In this document: piece by piece, positions 1 through 7,830 of the stretch | How the letters are laid out: each line of letters starts with the position of its first letter | How positions within the stretch are numbered: the stretch's first letter is position 1 | Assembly: GCF_018129065.1 (NCBI RefSeq) | Contig: NZ_JAAEDM010000027.1 | Coordinates: 1 to 49,105, forward strand | Reading direction: 5' to 3' | DNA from: Neoroseomonas soli | Lineage (GTDB): Bacteria > Pseudomonadota > Alphaproteobacteria > Acetobacterales > Acetobacteraceae | Length of the DNA stretch: 49,105 bases | Translations under genes and position numbers: made by a program | The notes under the pieces: generated by a model | Databases searched by the model: none | Told to the model about the DNA's origin: nothing | What the model saw: the letters and a program-made list of their open reading frames with translations, nothing else

Positions 1-1
1 C

Positions 2-427
2 GCCGCACTCGCCGGCTGCGCCGTGCTGACGCCGCATGAGGGCGAATTCGCCCGCGTCTTCGGCCCAGTCGCCGGCGACCGGCCGGAAGCGGCCCGCCGG
101 GCGGCAGCGGCGACCGGGGCGGTGGTCCTGCTGAAGGGGCCGGACACCGTGGTCGCGGCGCCGGACGGGCGGGTGGCGATCAACGACCACGCCCCGCCCT
201 GGCTTGCCACCGGCGGGACGGGCGACGTGCTGGCCGGGGTGATCGCGACCCTGCTGGCCGGCGGGCTGGCACCCTTCGAGGCCGCCGCCGCCGCCGCCTG
301 GCTGCACGGGGAGGCCGCCCTGCGCTGCGGCCCCGGGCTGCTGGCCGAGGATCTCGCCCCCCGCCTGCCCGAGGCCCTGCGGGCGGCCCGGGAGGGCGGG
401 CGATCCGTGACGTATCCGGGGGCATGA
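2..427 (+). CDS. nnrD: NAD(P)HX dehydratase domain (YjeF C-terminal/NnrD), 5'-truncated by window edge
   Basis: This is the C-terminal end of a ribokinase-like ADP-dependent (S)-NAD(P)H-hydrate dehydratase, which repairs hydrated NADH and NADPH in the cytosol. The reading frame is open from base 2, so the gene starts outside the window. Visible family features are [27 protein letters not shown] and [15 protein letters not shown], where the GTGD motif holds the catalytic aspartate region, followed by the usual alanine-rich helix ending in WLHGEAA. The full gene may be the bifunctional Nnr (epimerase plus dehydratase) or the stand-alone dehydratase; the window does not show which. It ends about 250 bp before the next gene and shows no obvious operon partner here. 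Confidence 0.9.
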   Translation, partial: AALAGCAVLTPHEGEFARVFGPVAGDRPEAARRAAAATGAVVLLKGPDTVVAAPDGRVAINDHAPPWLATGGTGDVLAGVIATLLAGGLAPFEAAAAAAWLHGEAALRCGPGLLAEDLAPRLPEALRAAREGGRSVTYPGA

Positions 428-594
428 CCGCGCCTTTCCGGCGTGCCGCCGAGGCCCGGGAACGACCGGAGATGAGTCCTGGCGCGGACCGTTCCGGATT
501 CGCCGGGAGGGCTTTCACGAGCCTGCCACCTCCGCGCGAACCACATCTTGTCGCGCACGCGATCGTGCCTACCAGATGATGTAGGCCTCAAAAT

Positions 595-623
595 TTGGAA
601 CGGTCTCGGTTAGAGTATTGAAT
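595..623 (+). promoter_or_regulatory. candidate sigma70-type promoter
   Basis: An AT-rich stretch (about 589-660), unlike the surrounding GC-rich DNA, holds TTGGAA at 595-600 and TTGAAT at 618-623 with a 17-base spacer. Each hexamer matches four of six consensus positions. It lies about 50 bases upstream of the gene at 676. This is pattern matching only. Confidence 0.35.
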
Positions 624-675
624 TCACGCATTCTTTAACGCAAAATGAACGCGGTCGGATGAATTGGGGAAACCA

Positions 676-1092
676 ATGAGCAGCCAACTCGTCGCCGCGC
701 TCCACCACGAGGAGCGTGCCATCGTCGCTGAACTTCGCGCCTCGAAGCCGTTCCAGCGCCTGGAAGGCATCCGGCGGTTGCTTGAGATGTATGACACACA
801 GCCATCGGTCATGGTGGGGCTCGAGATCTCGCCCGCGATGGAGCCCGAGCGCGCCGCCGCGCCGGTGATCCACATCGCGCCGGCCGCCGCTGCCGCCGCC
901 GTGGCGTCGCCCTCGTCCGTGCCGCCGACCATCGCCCAGGCCATCGCGATGCCGGGACCGGTCGCGGTGATGGCAGAGGCCACCGTGGCAGAGTCCGCGC
1001 ACGCCGCGCCGGTCGGCGCCGGCATGCCGGGTGAGTCCGCCAGCGTCGTCTCCAGCGTGCGGGCCGCGCTGCTCGGGATCGGCAAGGCCTGA
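676..1092 (+). CDS. hypothetical protein with alanine-rich C-terminal part
   Basis: The protein has 138 residues and I do not recognise a family. The first 45 residues (SSQLVAALHHEERAIVAEL onward) look alpha-helical and charged and could form a small coiled coil. After residue about 60 the sequence becomes low complexity, rich in Ala, Pro and Val. I chose the ATG at 676 because GGGGAA sits just upstream at 667-672; an in-frame TTG at 664 overlaps that ribosome site and is less likely. No signal peptide or membrane segment is visible. An AT-rich promoter-like segment precedes it and a hairpin with a T-rich tail follows, so it is probably transcribed alone. Confidence 0.6.
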   Translation: MSSQLVAALHHEERAIVAELRASKPFQRLEGIRRLLEMYDTQPSVMVGLEISPAMEPERAAAPVIHIAPAAAAAAVASPSSVPPTIAQAIAMPGPVAVMAEATVAESAHAAPVGAGMPGESASVVSSVRAALLGIGKA

Positions 1093-1149
1093 CCGCCGGT
1101 CGCGCGAGGGCCTCCGTCCTCCCGCGCCACCACGATCGGAGACCCTTCC

Positions 1150-1187
1150 GGGCGGCCCGCGACAGACGCGGCCGCCCGAAGTCTTTT
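1150..1187 (+). terminator. probable intrinsic terminator after the 676-1092 gene
   Basis: The arms 1150-1161 (GGGCGGCCCGCG) and 1167-1177 (CGCGGCCGCCC) pair over 11 bases with one bulged C and a 5-base loop. TCTTTT follows within a few bases. It lies between two plus-strand genes. Confidence 0.5.
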
Positions 1188-1300
1188 CTGAGATATCATC
1201 TCCGAAACGCGGTGCTTCTCCCTGTTTCGGAACGCTTCCTGCCTCGGCCAAAGGCGCAGCCCTGGGGCCGAGGCGGCCCTCTGCCGCGCTGGCGTTTCAC

Positions 1301-1325
1301 GGACTGTGTCTCTACATTACAGTCC
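1301..1325. promoter_or_regulatory. inverted repeat upstream of malonyl-CoA decarboxylase
   Basis: GGACTGT (1301-1307) and ACAGTCC (1319-1325) form a perfect 7-base inverted repeat with an 11-base spacer, 27 bases before the start codon. It could be an operator or a small 5'-UTR hairpin. No regulator gene is adjacent. Confidence 0.3.
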
Positions 1326-1351
1326 GAGAGCGACGGAGAGGGGAGCCACGC

Positions 1352-2794
1352 ATGTCCGAGGTCGCAATCCAGGCCGGGCTGCTCGACCGGGCCCTGCGCC
1401 GCGTCACCCTCCTCTGGAGGGACATGGCCGCCGCCGTTTCCGGCGGCGAGCAGGATGAGGGCCTCGCGACCCGCCTGCGCGCGTGCCTCGAGGCGCGAGG
1501 AGGCGAAGTTTCCGCCCGCAACCGCGCGGCCGGCCTCGCTGAGACCTATCGCACCCTGGATGAGGCCGGACGCACGGATTTCCTGCGCGCCGTCGCCGCC
1601 TTCGATTCAGACCCCGCGGCCGTCGCCCGCGCCATGGAAAAGGTGGCCGACGCGGCGGATGCCGCCGAGCGCGCCGTCGCCACCGCGCGCCTGCGTCGCG
1701 CCCTGGAGCCGCCGCGCATCCGGCTGCTGACCGCCTTCGCCGCCATCCCGGACGGGATGAAGTTCCTGGTGGACCTCCGCGCGGACCTGCTGGCGCGGCT
1801 GGACGGCGACAAGCTGCTGCAGGCGCTCGAGACCGACCTCAAGGGCCTGCTCGCCGCCTGGTTCGACGTCGGCTTCCTGGACCTGCGCCGGATCGACTGG
1901 CGTTCTCCGGCCTCGCTGCTCGAGAAGCTGGTGGAATACGAGGCGGTCCATCGCATCCGCACCTGGCGGGACCTCAAGAACCGGCTGGATTCCGACCGCC
2001 GCTGCTACGCCTTCTTCCATCCCCGCATGCCCGAGGAGCCGCTGATCTTCGTCGAGGTCGCGCTGGTCCGGGGCATGTCCGACAGCGTGCAGAACCTGCT
2101 GGACGAGAAGGCGCCGGTGCTCGACCCGCATCACACCGACACCGCGGTGTTCTATTCCATCAACAACTGCCAGCGCGGGCTGGACGGGATCTCCTTCGGC
2201 AACTTCCTCATCAAGCGGGTGGTCGGGCTGCTCTCCGACGAGTTCCGCAACCTCGAGGCCTTCTGCACCCTCTCGCCCGTCCCCGGCTTCCGCCGCTGGC
2301 TCGATGCCGCGCTGCTGGCGGACGAGGTGGCGCTGACCGAGGATGAGCGGAAGGCGCTCCTCGCCGTCGCACCGCCGCCGCTCGCGCTGGTCGGCCCGGA
2401 GGGTGTCGATCCGCCGCAGCCGGAGCGCTCCCCGGGCGTCTCCGCATTGCAGCGGCTGCTCGCGCGGCGCAGCTGGATGCGCGAGGCCGCCGTCGCGAAG
2501 GCGATGGAGCCGATCCTGACGCGGCTCTGCGCCCGCTACCTCGCGAAGGAGGAAGCGCCGGGCCGTGCGGGCCGCGCCCGCGATCCCGTCGCGCATTTCC
2601 ACCTCTCCAACGGCGCGCGCATCGAAAGGCTGAACTGGCGCGCCGATACCAGCGAGAACGGGATGAAGCAGTCCGCGGCGCTGATGGTGAACTACCTCTA
2701 CGATCCGAAGCGGATCGAGGAGAACCATGAGCTCTATGTCGGCGAGGGCCAGCGCGCCGTCTCCCCGGCGCTGAGGAAGCTCGCGCGCGCCTGA
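1352..2794 (+). CDS. malonyl-CoA decarboxylase
   Basis: This 480-residue protein belongs to the malonyl-CoA decarboxylase (MCD) family, which converts malonyl-CoA to acetyl-CoA and CO2. The N-terminal half is the helical MCD domain; the C-terminal half is the GNAT-like catalytic domain. Characteristic stretches are FFHPRMPEEPLIFVEVAL, FYSINNCQRGLDGISFGNFL with the expected catalytic Ser269, and HFHLSNGARIERLNW with the expected catalytic His417. The length matches bacterial homologues. The ATG at 1352 follows a good ribosome site (GAGAGGGGAG); the frame is open further upstream, but that part is not protein-like. It stands alone, without the malonyl-CoA synthetase (matB) often found beside it, so it may act in fatty-acid or malonate turnover generally. 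Confidence 0.92.
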   Translation: MSEVAIQAGLLDRALRRVTLLWRDMAAAVSGGEQDEGLATRLRACLEARGGEVSARNRAAGLAETYRTLDEAGRTDFLRAVAAFDSDPAAVARAMEKVADAADAAERAVATARLRRALEPPRIRLLTAFAAIPDGMKFLVDLRADLLARLDGDKLLQALETDLKGLLAAWFDVGFLDLRRIDWRSPASLLEKLVEYEAVHRIRTWRDLKNRLDSDRRCYAFFHPRMPEEPLIFVEVALVRGMSDSVQNLLDEKAPVLDPHHTDTAVFYSINNCQRGLDGISFGNFLIKRVVGLLSDEFRNLEAFCTLSPVPGFRRWLDAALLADEVALTEDERKALLAVAPPPLALVGPEGVDPPQPERSPGVSALQRLLARRSWMREAAVAKAMEPILTRLCARYLAKEEAPGRAGRARDPVAHFHLSNGARIERLNWRADTSENGMKQSAALMVNYLYDPKRIEENHELYVGEGQRAVSPALRKLARA

Positions 2795-3177
2795 ACGCGG
2801 AAGGGGGAAGGGGGCAGCGCCCGGCGGCACGACCCCTCCCGGCACGCGCCCCGTCGCGGGAGGGCGCGCGATGGCGTCCGTCGCCACGGTCGGGCCTTAC
2901 CAAGTGCGCGGCAGCGGCCGGGATGCGGTGCGTTGCCGGCGCCGGATGCCGCGCCTGGGAACAAGTGCGCGGCGCCAGCCGGGATGCGGTCCTTCGGGCT
3001 GGCTGACAGGACGGTGCCGCCGACGTGCAGGCTGCCCGAAGGCCGCTGCTCCACCGCCACGAACAGGGAAGCCGGGCCAGCCGTCGGCGGGGCGACCGTG
3101 TGGCGCCCCGTGATCCGGCGCACGGTGGTCCGGCGGTCGAAGGAGCATCCTGGCGGACCAACGATCCAGAGGACGCC
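2795..3177. other. gene-poor stretch with an imperfect direct repeat
   Basis: I see no convincing gene here. Two 29-base copies that differ only in a central block of about five bases lie at 2901-2929 and 2962-2990 (CAAGTGCGCGGC...CCGGGATGCGGT). Reading frames on both strands are open but composed of Arg/Pro/Ala, as expected for noncoding GC-rich DNA. Confidence 0.5.
2901..2990. repeat. 29-bp imperfect direct repeat, two copies 61 bp apart
   Basis: The copies at 2901-2929 and 2962-2990 share a 12-base left part and a 12-base right part exactly and differ in the middle five bases. The symmetric pattern of conserved ends and a variable core could suit a dispersed element or a protein-binding pair; its role is unknown. 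Confidence 0.55.
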
Positions 3178-3309
3178 ATGTCTACCGCCCTGTTCTTCTT
3201 CTTCGCCGCGCCGGCGCTGCTGCTGGCCCTGGCGACGCGCCGCCCCGCAAGGGTTGCCGCCCGCCCGCATGGCGGGGACCCGGTGGCGGACCCGCTCCGC
3301 CTGCGCTGA
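3178..3309 (+). CDS. possible small membrane protein (43 aa)
   Basis: A short frame starts with an ATG preceded by AGAGGA about five bases upstream. It encodes MSTALFFFFAAPALLLALA followed by an arginine-rich tail and a stop. The N-terminus would form one membrane helix with a positively charged inner end. No homologue is recognised, and GC-rich DNA often gives such frames by chance, so this is a weak call supported mainly by the ribosome site and the phenylalanine run, which is rare in shadow frames. Confidence 0.35.
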   Translation: MSTALFFFFAAPALLLALATRRPARVAARPHGGDPVADPLRLR

Positions 3310-3447
3310 CGCAGCGCTTCTTCCTGCGGGGACCGGTGCGCCACCGGCGACGGAGCCGCCGACGCGCGCACCCGCCGGTCTCGCGGCCTTCTCCCCGGCC
3401 GGCCGAAGCCCCATAGTCGTGCATGCAGGATCCCGGGGAGGCCGCGA

Positions 3448-5835
3448 ATGACCGCGCAAGGCACGTCACGGCGGTTGGACACGCCGGATACCGCGCGCCG
3501 CATCGAGGTCCTGCACGCGCTGGAGCGCAAGCTGCTCTGGCTCAGCGCCTGGATGATCCATCACGCCAACCACATCCGGCCGAACCGTGACGGGCTGAAG
3601 GTCGGCGGGCACCAGGCCTCCTGCGCCTCGGCGGTATCGATCCTCGCCGCACTCTATTTCGGCATCCTGCGCCCGGCCGACCGCGTGGCGGTGAAGCCCC
3701 ATGCCGGGCCGGTCTTCCATGCCATCAACTACCTTCTCGGGCGCCAGCAGCGCGACAGGCTCGAGACGCTGCGCCGCTTCGGCGGCATCCAGCCCTATCC
3801 GTCCCGCGTGAAGGACGGGGCGGAGGTGGATTTCTCCACCGGTTCCGTCGGGCTGGGGGTGGCGCTCGCCTCCTTCGGTGCGCTGGTGCAGGACTATGTC
3901 CACCTGCACAACCTGGCGCCGGAAGGGCTGCCCGCCGGGCGGCATGTCGCCGTGGTGGGCGATGCCGAACTCGACGAGGGCAATATCTACGAGGCCCTGC
4001 TCGAAGGGTGGAAGCACGACATCCGCAATGTCTGGTGGGTGGTGGACTACAATCGCCAGTCGCTCGATTCCGTGGTGCCGGACCGGCTCTTCGGCCGCAT
4101 CGAGGGGCTGTTCCGCGACATGGGCTGGAACGTCGTCACCCTGAAATACGGGCGGCGGCTGGAAGCGGCCTTTGCCCGGCCGGACGGCGAACACCTCCGC
4201 CGCTGGATCGATGACTGCCCGAACTCGCTCTATGCCGCGCTCACCTTCCAGGGCGGCGCCGCCTGGCGCCAGGCGCTGCTCGCCGAACTCGGGCGGATCG
4301 AGGGCGTCCGGGCCATCATCGACCCGCTCAGCGACGACGAGTTGGCGGCGCTGATGAACAACCTCGGCGGCCACGACATCGAGACGCTGATCGAGGCCTT
4401 CCGCACCCAGGACGCCGAGGGCGACCAGCCCACCTGCTTCATCGCCTACACCATCAAAGGCATGGGCCTGCCCTTCGCCGGCCACAAGGACAACCACGCC
4501 GGGCTGATGACGAAGGAGCAGATGGAGGGCTTCCGGGCGGCGATGGGCATCCGCCCCGGGCATGAATGGGACCCCTTCGAGGGCCTCGGCATCCCCGAGG
4601 CGGAGATCCGTGACTTCCTCGCCTCCGTCCCCTTCGCGCGGCCGCTGGCGCCGGGCGGGCGGAGCCTGCTCTCCCCGCCGATCCATGTGCCCGCGACCTT
4701 CGCCGCGCCGCGCGTGGGTGAGGGACGCAAGCTCGCCACCCAGGCCGCCTTCGGCGACATCCTCGCCGAGATCGGGCGCGGGCAGGGGGAATTCGCGGAC
4801 CTCGCGAAGCGCATCGTCACCACCAGCCCGGACGTGACGGTGTCGACCAATCTCGGCCCCTGGGTGAACCGGCGCGGCATTTTCGACCGACACAAGAAGA
4901 ACGACGTCTTCCGCGACGCGAAACTGGCCTCGGCGCAGCGCTGGGGCATGTCGCCGGAGGGGCAGCATGTCGAACTCGGCATCGCCGAGCAGAACCTGTT
5001 CCTGCTGCTCGCCGGTCTGGGGCTGGCGGACCGGCTCTACGGCGCGCGGCTGCTGCCGATCGGCACCGTGTACGATCCCTTCGTGAACCGCGGCCTCGAT
5101 GCGCTGATCTACGCCTGCTATCAGGATGCGAGATTTCTTCTGGTTTCAACGCCTTCCGGGCTGACGCTCGCACCGGAAGGCGGGCAGCACCAGTCGGTCA
5201 ACACGCCGCTGATCGGCATGGCCGCGGATCGGCTCGCCTCCTTCGAGCCGGCCCATGCGGACGAACTCGCCATCCTGCTGCGCCACGCCTTCGACCACAT
5301 GCAGAAGCCGGACGGTTCGGCGGTGTGGCTGCGCCTGTCCACGCGCGGGCTGGAGCAGCCGCAGCGCGCGCTGGATCCGGAGGCGGTGATCGCCGGCGGG
5401 CACTGGGTGGTGCCGCCGGGGCAGGGGGCGCGCATCGCCATCGCCTACCAGGGCGCGGTGGCGCCGGAAGCCATGACCGCCTTCGAGGAACTGCGAGCGG
5501 AGGAACCCACCGCCGGCCTTCTCGCCATCACCAGCCCCGACCGGCTGCATGCGGAATGGCTCGCCGCGCGGCGCGCGGTGCGGGGCGGGGCGCGCGAGGT
5601 CTCGCATGTCGAGCGCCTGCTGGCACCGCTGGCGAGCGGGGCCGCGCTGGTCACCGTGCTGGATGGCCACCCGGCCGCCCATGCCTGGATGGGGGCGGTG
5701 CGCGGGCAGCGGGTGGTGCCGCTCGGCGTGGACCACTTCGGCCAGGCCGGGGATCTTCCCGACCTCTACCGGGAATACGGGCTGGATGCGGACGCGATCC
5801 TCGATGCCTGCGCGGAGGCGTTGCTCGGCCGCTGA
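3448..5835 (+). CDS. transketolase/AceE-like thiamine diphosphate-dependent enzyme
   Basis: This 795-residue cytosolic protein carries both halves of a transketolase-fold enzyme. It looks closest to the homodimeric pyruvate dehydrogenase E1 (AceE) branch, though it is shorter than the usual length of nearly 890. The N-terminal part has GGHQAS near residue 53 and the ThDP/Mg-binding region beginning GDAELDEGN at residue 171 and ending in VDYN about 25 residues on. The C-terminal part has HVELGIAEQN with the expected catalytic Glu514 and EGGQHQSVNTPLIG, matching the AceE EGLQHE region. The ATG at 3448 follows GGGGAGG. No E2 or E3 gene is nearby, so a role in a pyruvate dehydrogenase complex is not supported by context. 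It could act as a 2-oxoacid decarboxylase/dehydrogenase component or as a true transketolase-like enzyme; the substrate cannot be told from sequence. Confidence 0.8.
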   Translation: MTAQGTSRRLDTPDTARRIEVLHALERKLLWLSAWMIHHANHIRPNRDGLKVGGHQASCASAVSILAALYFGILRPADRVAVKPHAGPVFHAINYLLGRQQRDRLETLRRFGGIQPYPSRVKDGAEVDFSTGSVGLGVALASFGALVQDYVHLHNLAPEGLPAGRHVAVVGDAELDEGNIYEALLEGWKHDIRNVWWVVDYNRQSLDSVVPDRLFGRIEGLFRDMGWNVVTLKYGRRLEAAFARPDGEHLRRWIDDCPNSLYAALTFQGGAAWRQALLAELGRIEGVRAIIDPLSDDELAALMNNLGGHDIETLIEAFRTQDAEGDQPTCFIAYTIKGMGLPFAGHKDNHAGLMTKEQMEGFRAAMGIRPGHEWDPFEGLGIPEAEIRDFLASVPFARPLAPGGRSLLSPPIHVPATFAAPRVGEGRKLATQAAFGDILAEIGRGQGEFADLAKRIVTTSPDVTVSTNLGPWVNRRGIFDRHKKNDVFRDAKLASAQRWGMSPEGQHVELGIAEQNLFLLLAGLGLADRLYGARLLPIGTVYDPFVNRGLDALIYACYQDARFLLVSTPSGLTLAPEGGQHQSVNTPLIGMAADRLASFEPAHADELAILLRHAFDHMQKPDGSAVWLRLSTRGLEQPQRALDPEAVIAGGHWVVPPGQGARIAIAYQGAVAPEAMTAFEELRAEEPTAGLLAITSPDRLHAEWLAARRAVRGGAREVSHVERLLAPLASGAALVTVLDGHPAAHAWMGAVRGQRVVPLGVDHFGQAGDLPDLYREYGLDADAILDACAEALLGR

Positions 5836-5855
5836 CGCGCGCCGGGCGCGAGCGC

Positions 5856-7145
5856 CTATCGCTCCTCCGGCGGCTTCATCCGCCCGAAGGCACGCAGCAG
5901 GGCAAGGTCGTAGGCGATCTTCAGCGCGCCGCAGAGGATGAACGGCGCCGTCGGATAGCCCATCGCGATGACCGCCCCCGCGATCGCGGGACCGGCCGCG
6001 GCCGCGAGGCTGCGCGGCACCGCCGTGACGCTGGCCGCGGCGGTGCGCTCGGCCGGCGTGACCACGGCCATGACGTAGGAGGTCCGCGTCGGCACATCCA
6101 TCTGCGACAGGGCCGCGCGCAGCAGCAGCAGCCCCAGTGCCCACGACACATCCGGGGCGAAGGTCGCGGCGATCAGGCAGAGGCTCGACGGAATATGCGT
6201 GAACACCATCGTGTTCACGAGCCCGACCCGGCCCGCCAGCCAGGCCGCGACGGGGAAGGAGAAGGCCGACAGCACCCCGGACCAGAAGAAAAACAGCCCC
6301 GCCTCGGTGAGTGACAGGTCGAACCGCTCGAACAGCCAGAGCGCCAGCAGCGATTGCACCGCAAGCCCGCCGGCGAAGGAATCCACGCTGAACAGCGCCG
6401 CCAGGCGCAACACGATCCCGCGCGACGGGCCGAGCGGCGCATGCCCATTGCCGGGCGCGCCCGGCGGCTGGAGCGGCATCGCCCGATAGGCGGCCCAGCA
6501 GGCGAGGCCGAGCAGCGCATAGACGATGAACGGCGATCGCAGCGCGGAGGTTTCGGACAGGCCGAGAACACCCAGCGCCTCCGGCACGCCCGCGGCGAGC
6601 GCCCCCGAAGCGGCTGCCAGCGCACCCACCAGGCTGTAGCGCGCGAAGACGGCGGTGCGTTCCGCATCGGGCGTGGCATGCGTCAGCGCCGATTGCTCGA
6701 GCGGCACGAAGACGCTCACGCTGCCCGCCGAGGGGTTGATCGTGCCGACCAGGGCCAGGGCCAGGATCGCCGCGAGCCCGCCGGCCATGGCGAAGCCCAG
6801 CCCGGTCACCACCATCAGCAGGGCGGCGAGCAGGAGCAGCGTGCGAGGATCGGCCCGCGCACCCGCCACGCCGACACCGAGGGTCATGAGCGCGGAACCA
6901 AGCAGCGCCGCCGTCGCCACCACGCCCACTTCCGCCGCCCCGAAACCGAGCGCGAGCAGATAGGCCGGCAGCAGCACGGCAACCAGGCCGTCGCCGAAAT
7001 CCCTGAGGCCGCGCGCGAGGAGGATGGACCGCAGATCCTGCCGACCCGTCGCGGCTGCGTGGGAAGGCGCCCGAATGTTCGTATCCGGGGGGCGGTCGGC
7101 AGGGCGGAAGAAGGGTGCGGAGCGGTTGGCGGTGAACCTCGGCAT
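5856..7145 (-). CDS. MFS transporter
   Basis: This 429-residue inner-membrane protein has the alternating hydrophobic segments of a major facilitator (about 11-12 helices), starting near residue 50 with GLVAVLLPAYLLALGF and continuing through paired helices to the C-terminus. A cytoplasmic N-terminal tail of about 45 polar residues precedes the first helix. I chose the ATG at 7145 because GGGGGA lies five bases upstream. Its frame is open far upstream, but that part lacks coding character. It converges on the AceE-like gene with a 20-base gap. The substrate is unknown; similar MFS proteins move drugs, sugars or small metabolites. Confidence 0.85.
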   Translation of the reverse strand: MPRFTANRSAPFFRPADRPPDTNIRAPSHAAATGRQDLRSILLARGLRDFGDGLVAVLLPAYLLALGFGAAEVGVVATAALLGSALMTLGVGVAGARADPRTLLLLAALLMVVTGLGFAMAGGLAAILALALVGTINPSAGSVSVFVPLEQSALTHATPDAERTAVFARYSLVGALAAASGALAAGVPEALGVLGLSETSALRSPFIVYALLGLACWAAYRAMPLQPPGAPGNGHAPLGPSRGIVLRLAALFSVDSFAGGLAVQSLLALWLFERFDLSLTEAGLFFFWSGVLSAFSFPVAAWLAGRVGLVNTMVFTHIPSSLCLIAATFAPDVSWALGLLLLRAALSQMDVPTRTSYVMAVVTPAERTAAASVTAVPRSLAAAAGPAIAGAVIAMGYPTAPFILCGALKIAYDLALLRAFGRMKPPEER

Positions 7146-7698
7146 GGGCGTCCCCCGGCGGCGCATGGCGCCGGTGCGTGAACGCGATGCTCGGGCCGAA
7201 GCCTCACGGGGCGATCGCGGATGGCCCCTTGCCTGAAATGTTGGGGAGGCGTCACCATCAGTCAAGCGCAGCATCGCCCCGGGGTGTGACTTGGCGGTGA
7301 CGCCGCGCACGCAAAGCGATCCGATGCAATCATGCCGCGATCTGCCCGGTGCTCCGCCTCGCGGAAGGGGAATGCGCGCGATCACCGCCCGCCTCCTGCC
7401 CGGCGTGGACGCCGGCGTGATTGCCGCGACCGTCGCCCGGTCCCGCATGCATGCGGGCGCCCGCGGCGGAAGCCACGGCTACCCGGCTTCGGGTCGGCCG
7501 GACCAACCGCGCCTGCGGCGTGGTGATGACGCGGATCGCGATCATCGGCTCCGGGCCCAGTCCAACCTGCCGACCGACGCGCCCCCCTGCGCGGACCGAT
7601 CCGGGCGCTTTCCGGGGCGAACCCGACCGAGCCGCCTTGGAAACCCCGCCGTCATGCGCTAAACCCCGCCCCCTTGCCGCCGCGCGGCGCCTACGCGG
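7146..7698. other. 553-bp intergenic stretch between divergent MFS gene and tRNA-Leu
   Basis: No gene is supported on either strand. The only structured element seen is a 10-base direct repeat, AAACCCCGCC, at 7641-7650 and 7661-7670, which overlaps a promoter-like pair upstream of the tRNA. Confidence 0.5.
7637..7665 (+). promoter_or_regulatory. candidate promoter for tRNA-Leu and trigger factor
   Basis: TTGGAA at 7637-7642 and TAAACC at 7660-7665 are separated by 17 bases, and the expected start would fall about 27 bases before the mature tRNA 5' end. The -10 match is weak. Confidence 0.35.
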
Positions 7699-7783
7699 GC
7701 GGGCGTGGTGGAACTGGTAGACACGCCGGATTTAGGTTCCGGTGGCGCAAGCCGTGGGGGTTCGAATCCCTTCGCCCGCACCA
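7699..7783 (+). tRNA. tRNA-Leu (anticodon UAG)
   Basis: The sequence folds as a class II leucine tRNA of 85 bases. The acceptor stem GCGGGCG (7699-7705) pairs with CGCCCGC (7773-7779), followed by discriminator A and an encoded CCA. The anticodon stem CCGGA/TCCGG encloses the loop TTTAGGT, giving anticodon TAG, which reads CUN codons. The D-arm GGTAGACAC region, a short variable arm (GGCGCAAGCC) and the T-arm GGGGGTTCGAATCCC are all present. It lies 47 bases upstream of the trigger factor start and is probably co-transcribed with it. Confidence 0.97.
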
Positions 7784-7830
7784 AGGCGCCGCCGGGTTTC
7801 TCTAGTCTTTTGGATGGATGGACGTCCTCG

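Noticed and set aside
1031-1351. N-terminal extension of malonyl-CoA decarboxylase
   Set aside because: The upstream part overlaps the previous gene and a terminator hairpin and is Pro/Arg/Ser-rich. The ATG at 1352 has a good ribosome site.
7330-7545. Short open frames on both strands in the gap before tRNA-Leu
   Set aside because: They lack ribosome sites and any protein-like pattern, and the amino acid make-up is that of random GC-rich DNA.
7705-7830. N-terminal extension of trigger factor beginning with GTG inside tRNA-Leu
   Set aside because: The 42 extra residues come from the tRNA and its spacer, while the family N-terminus starts exactly at the ATG at 7831.
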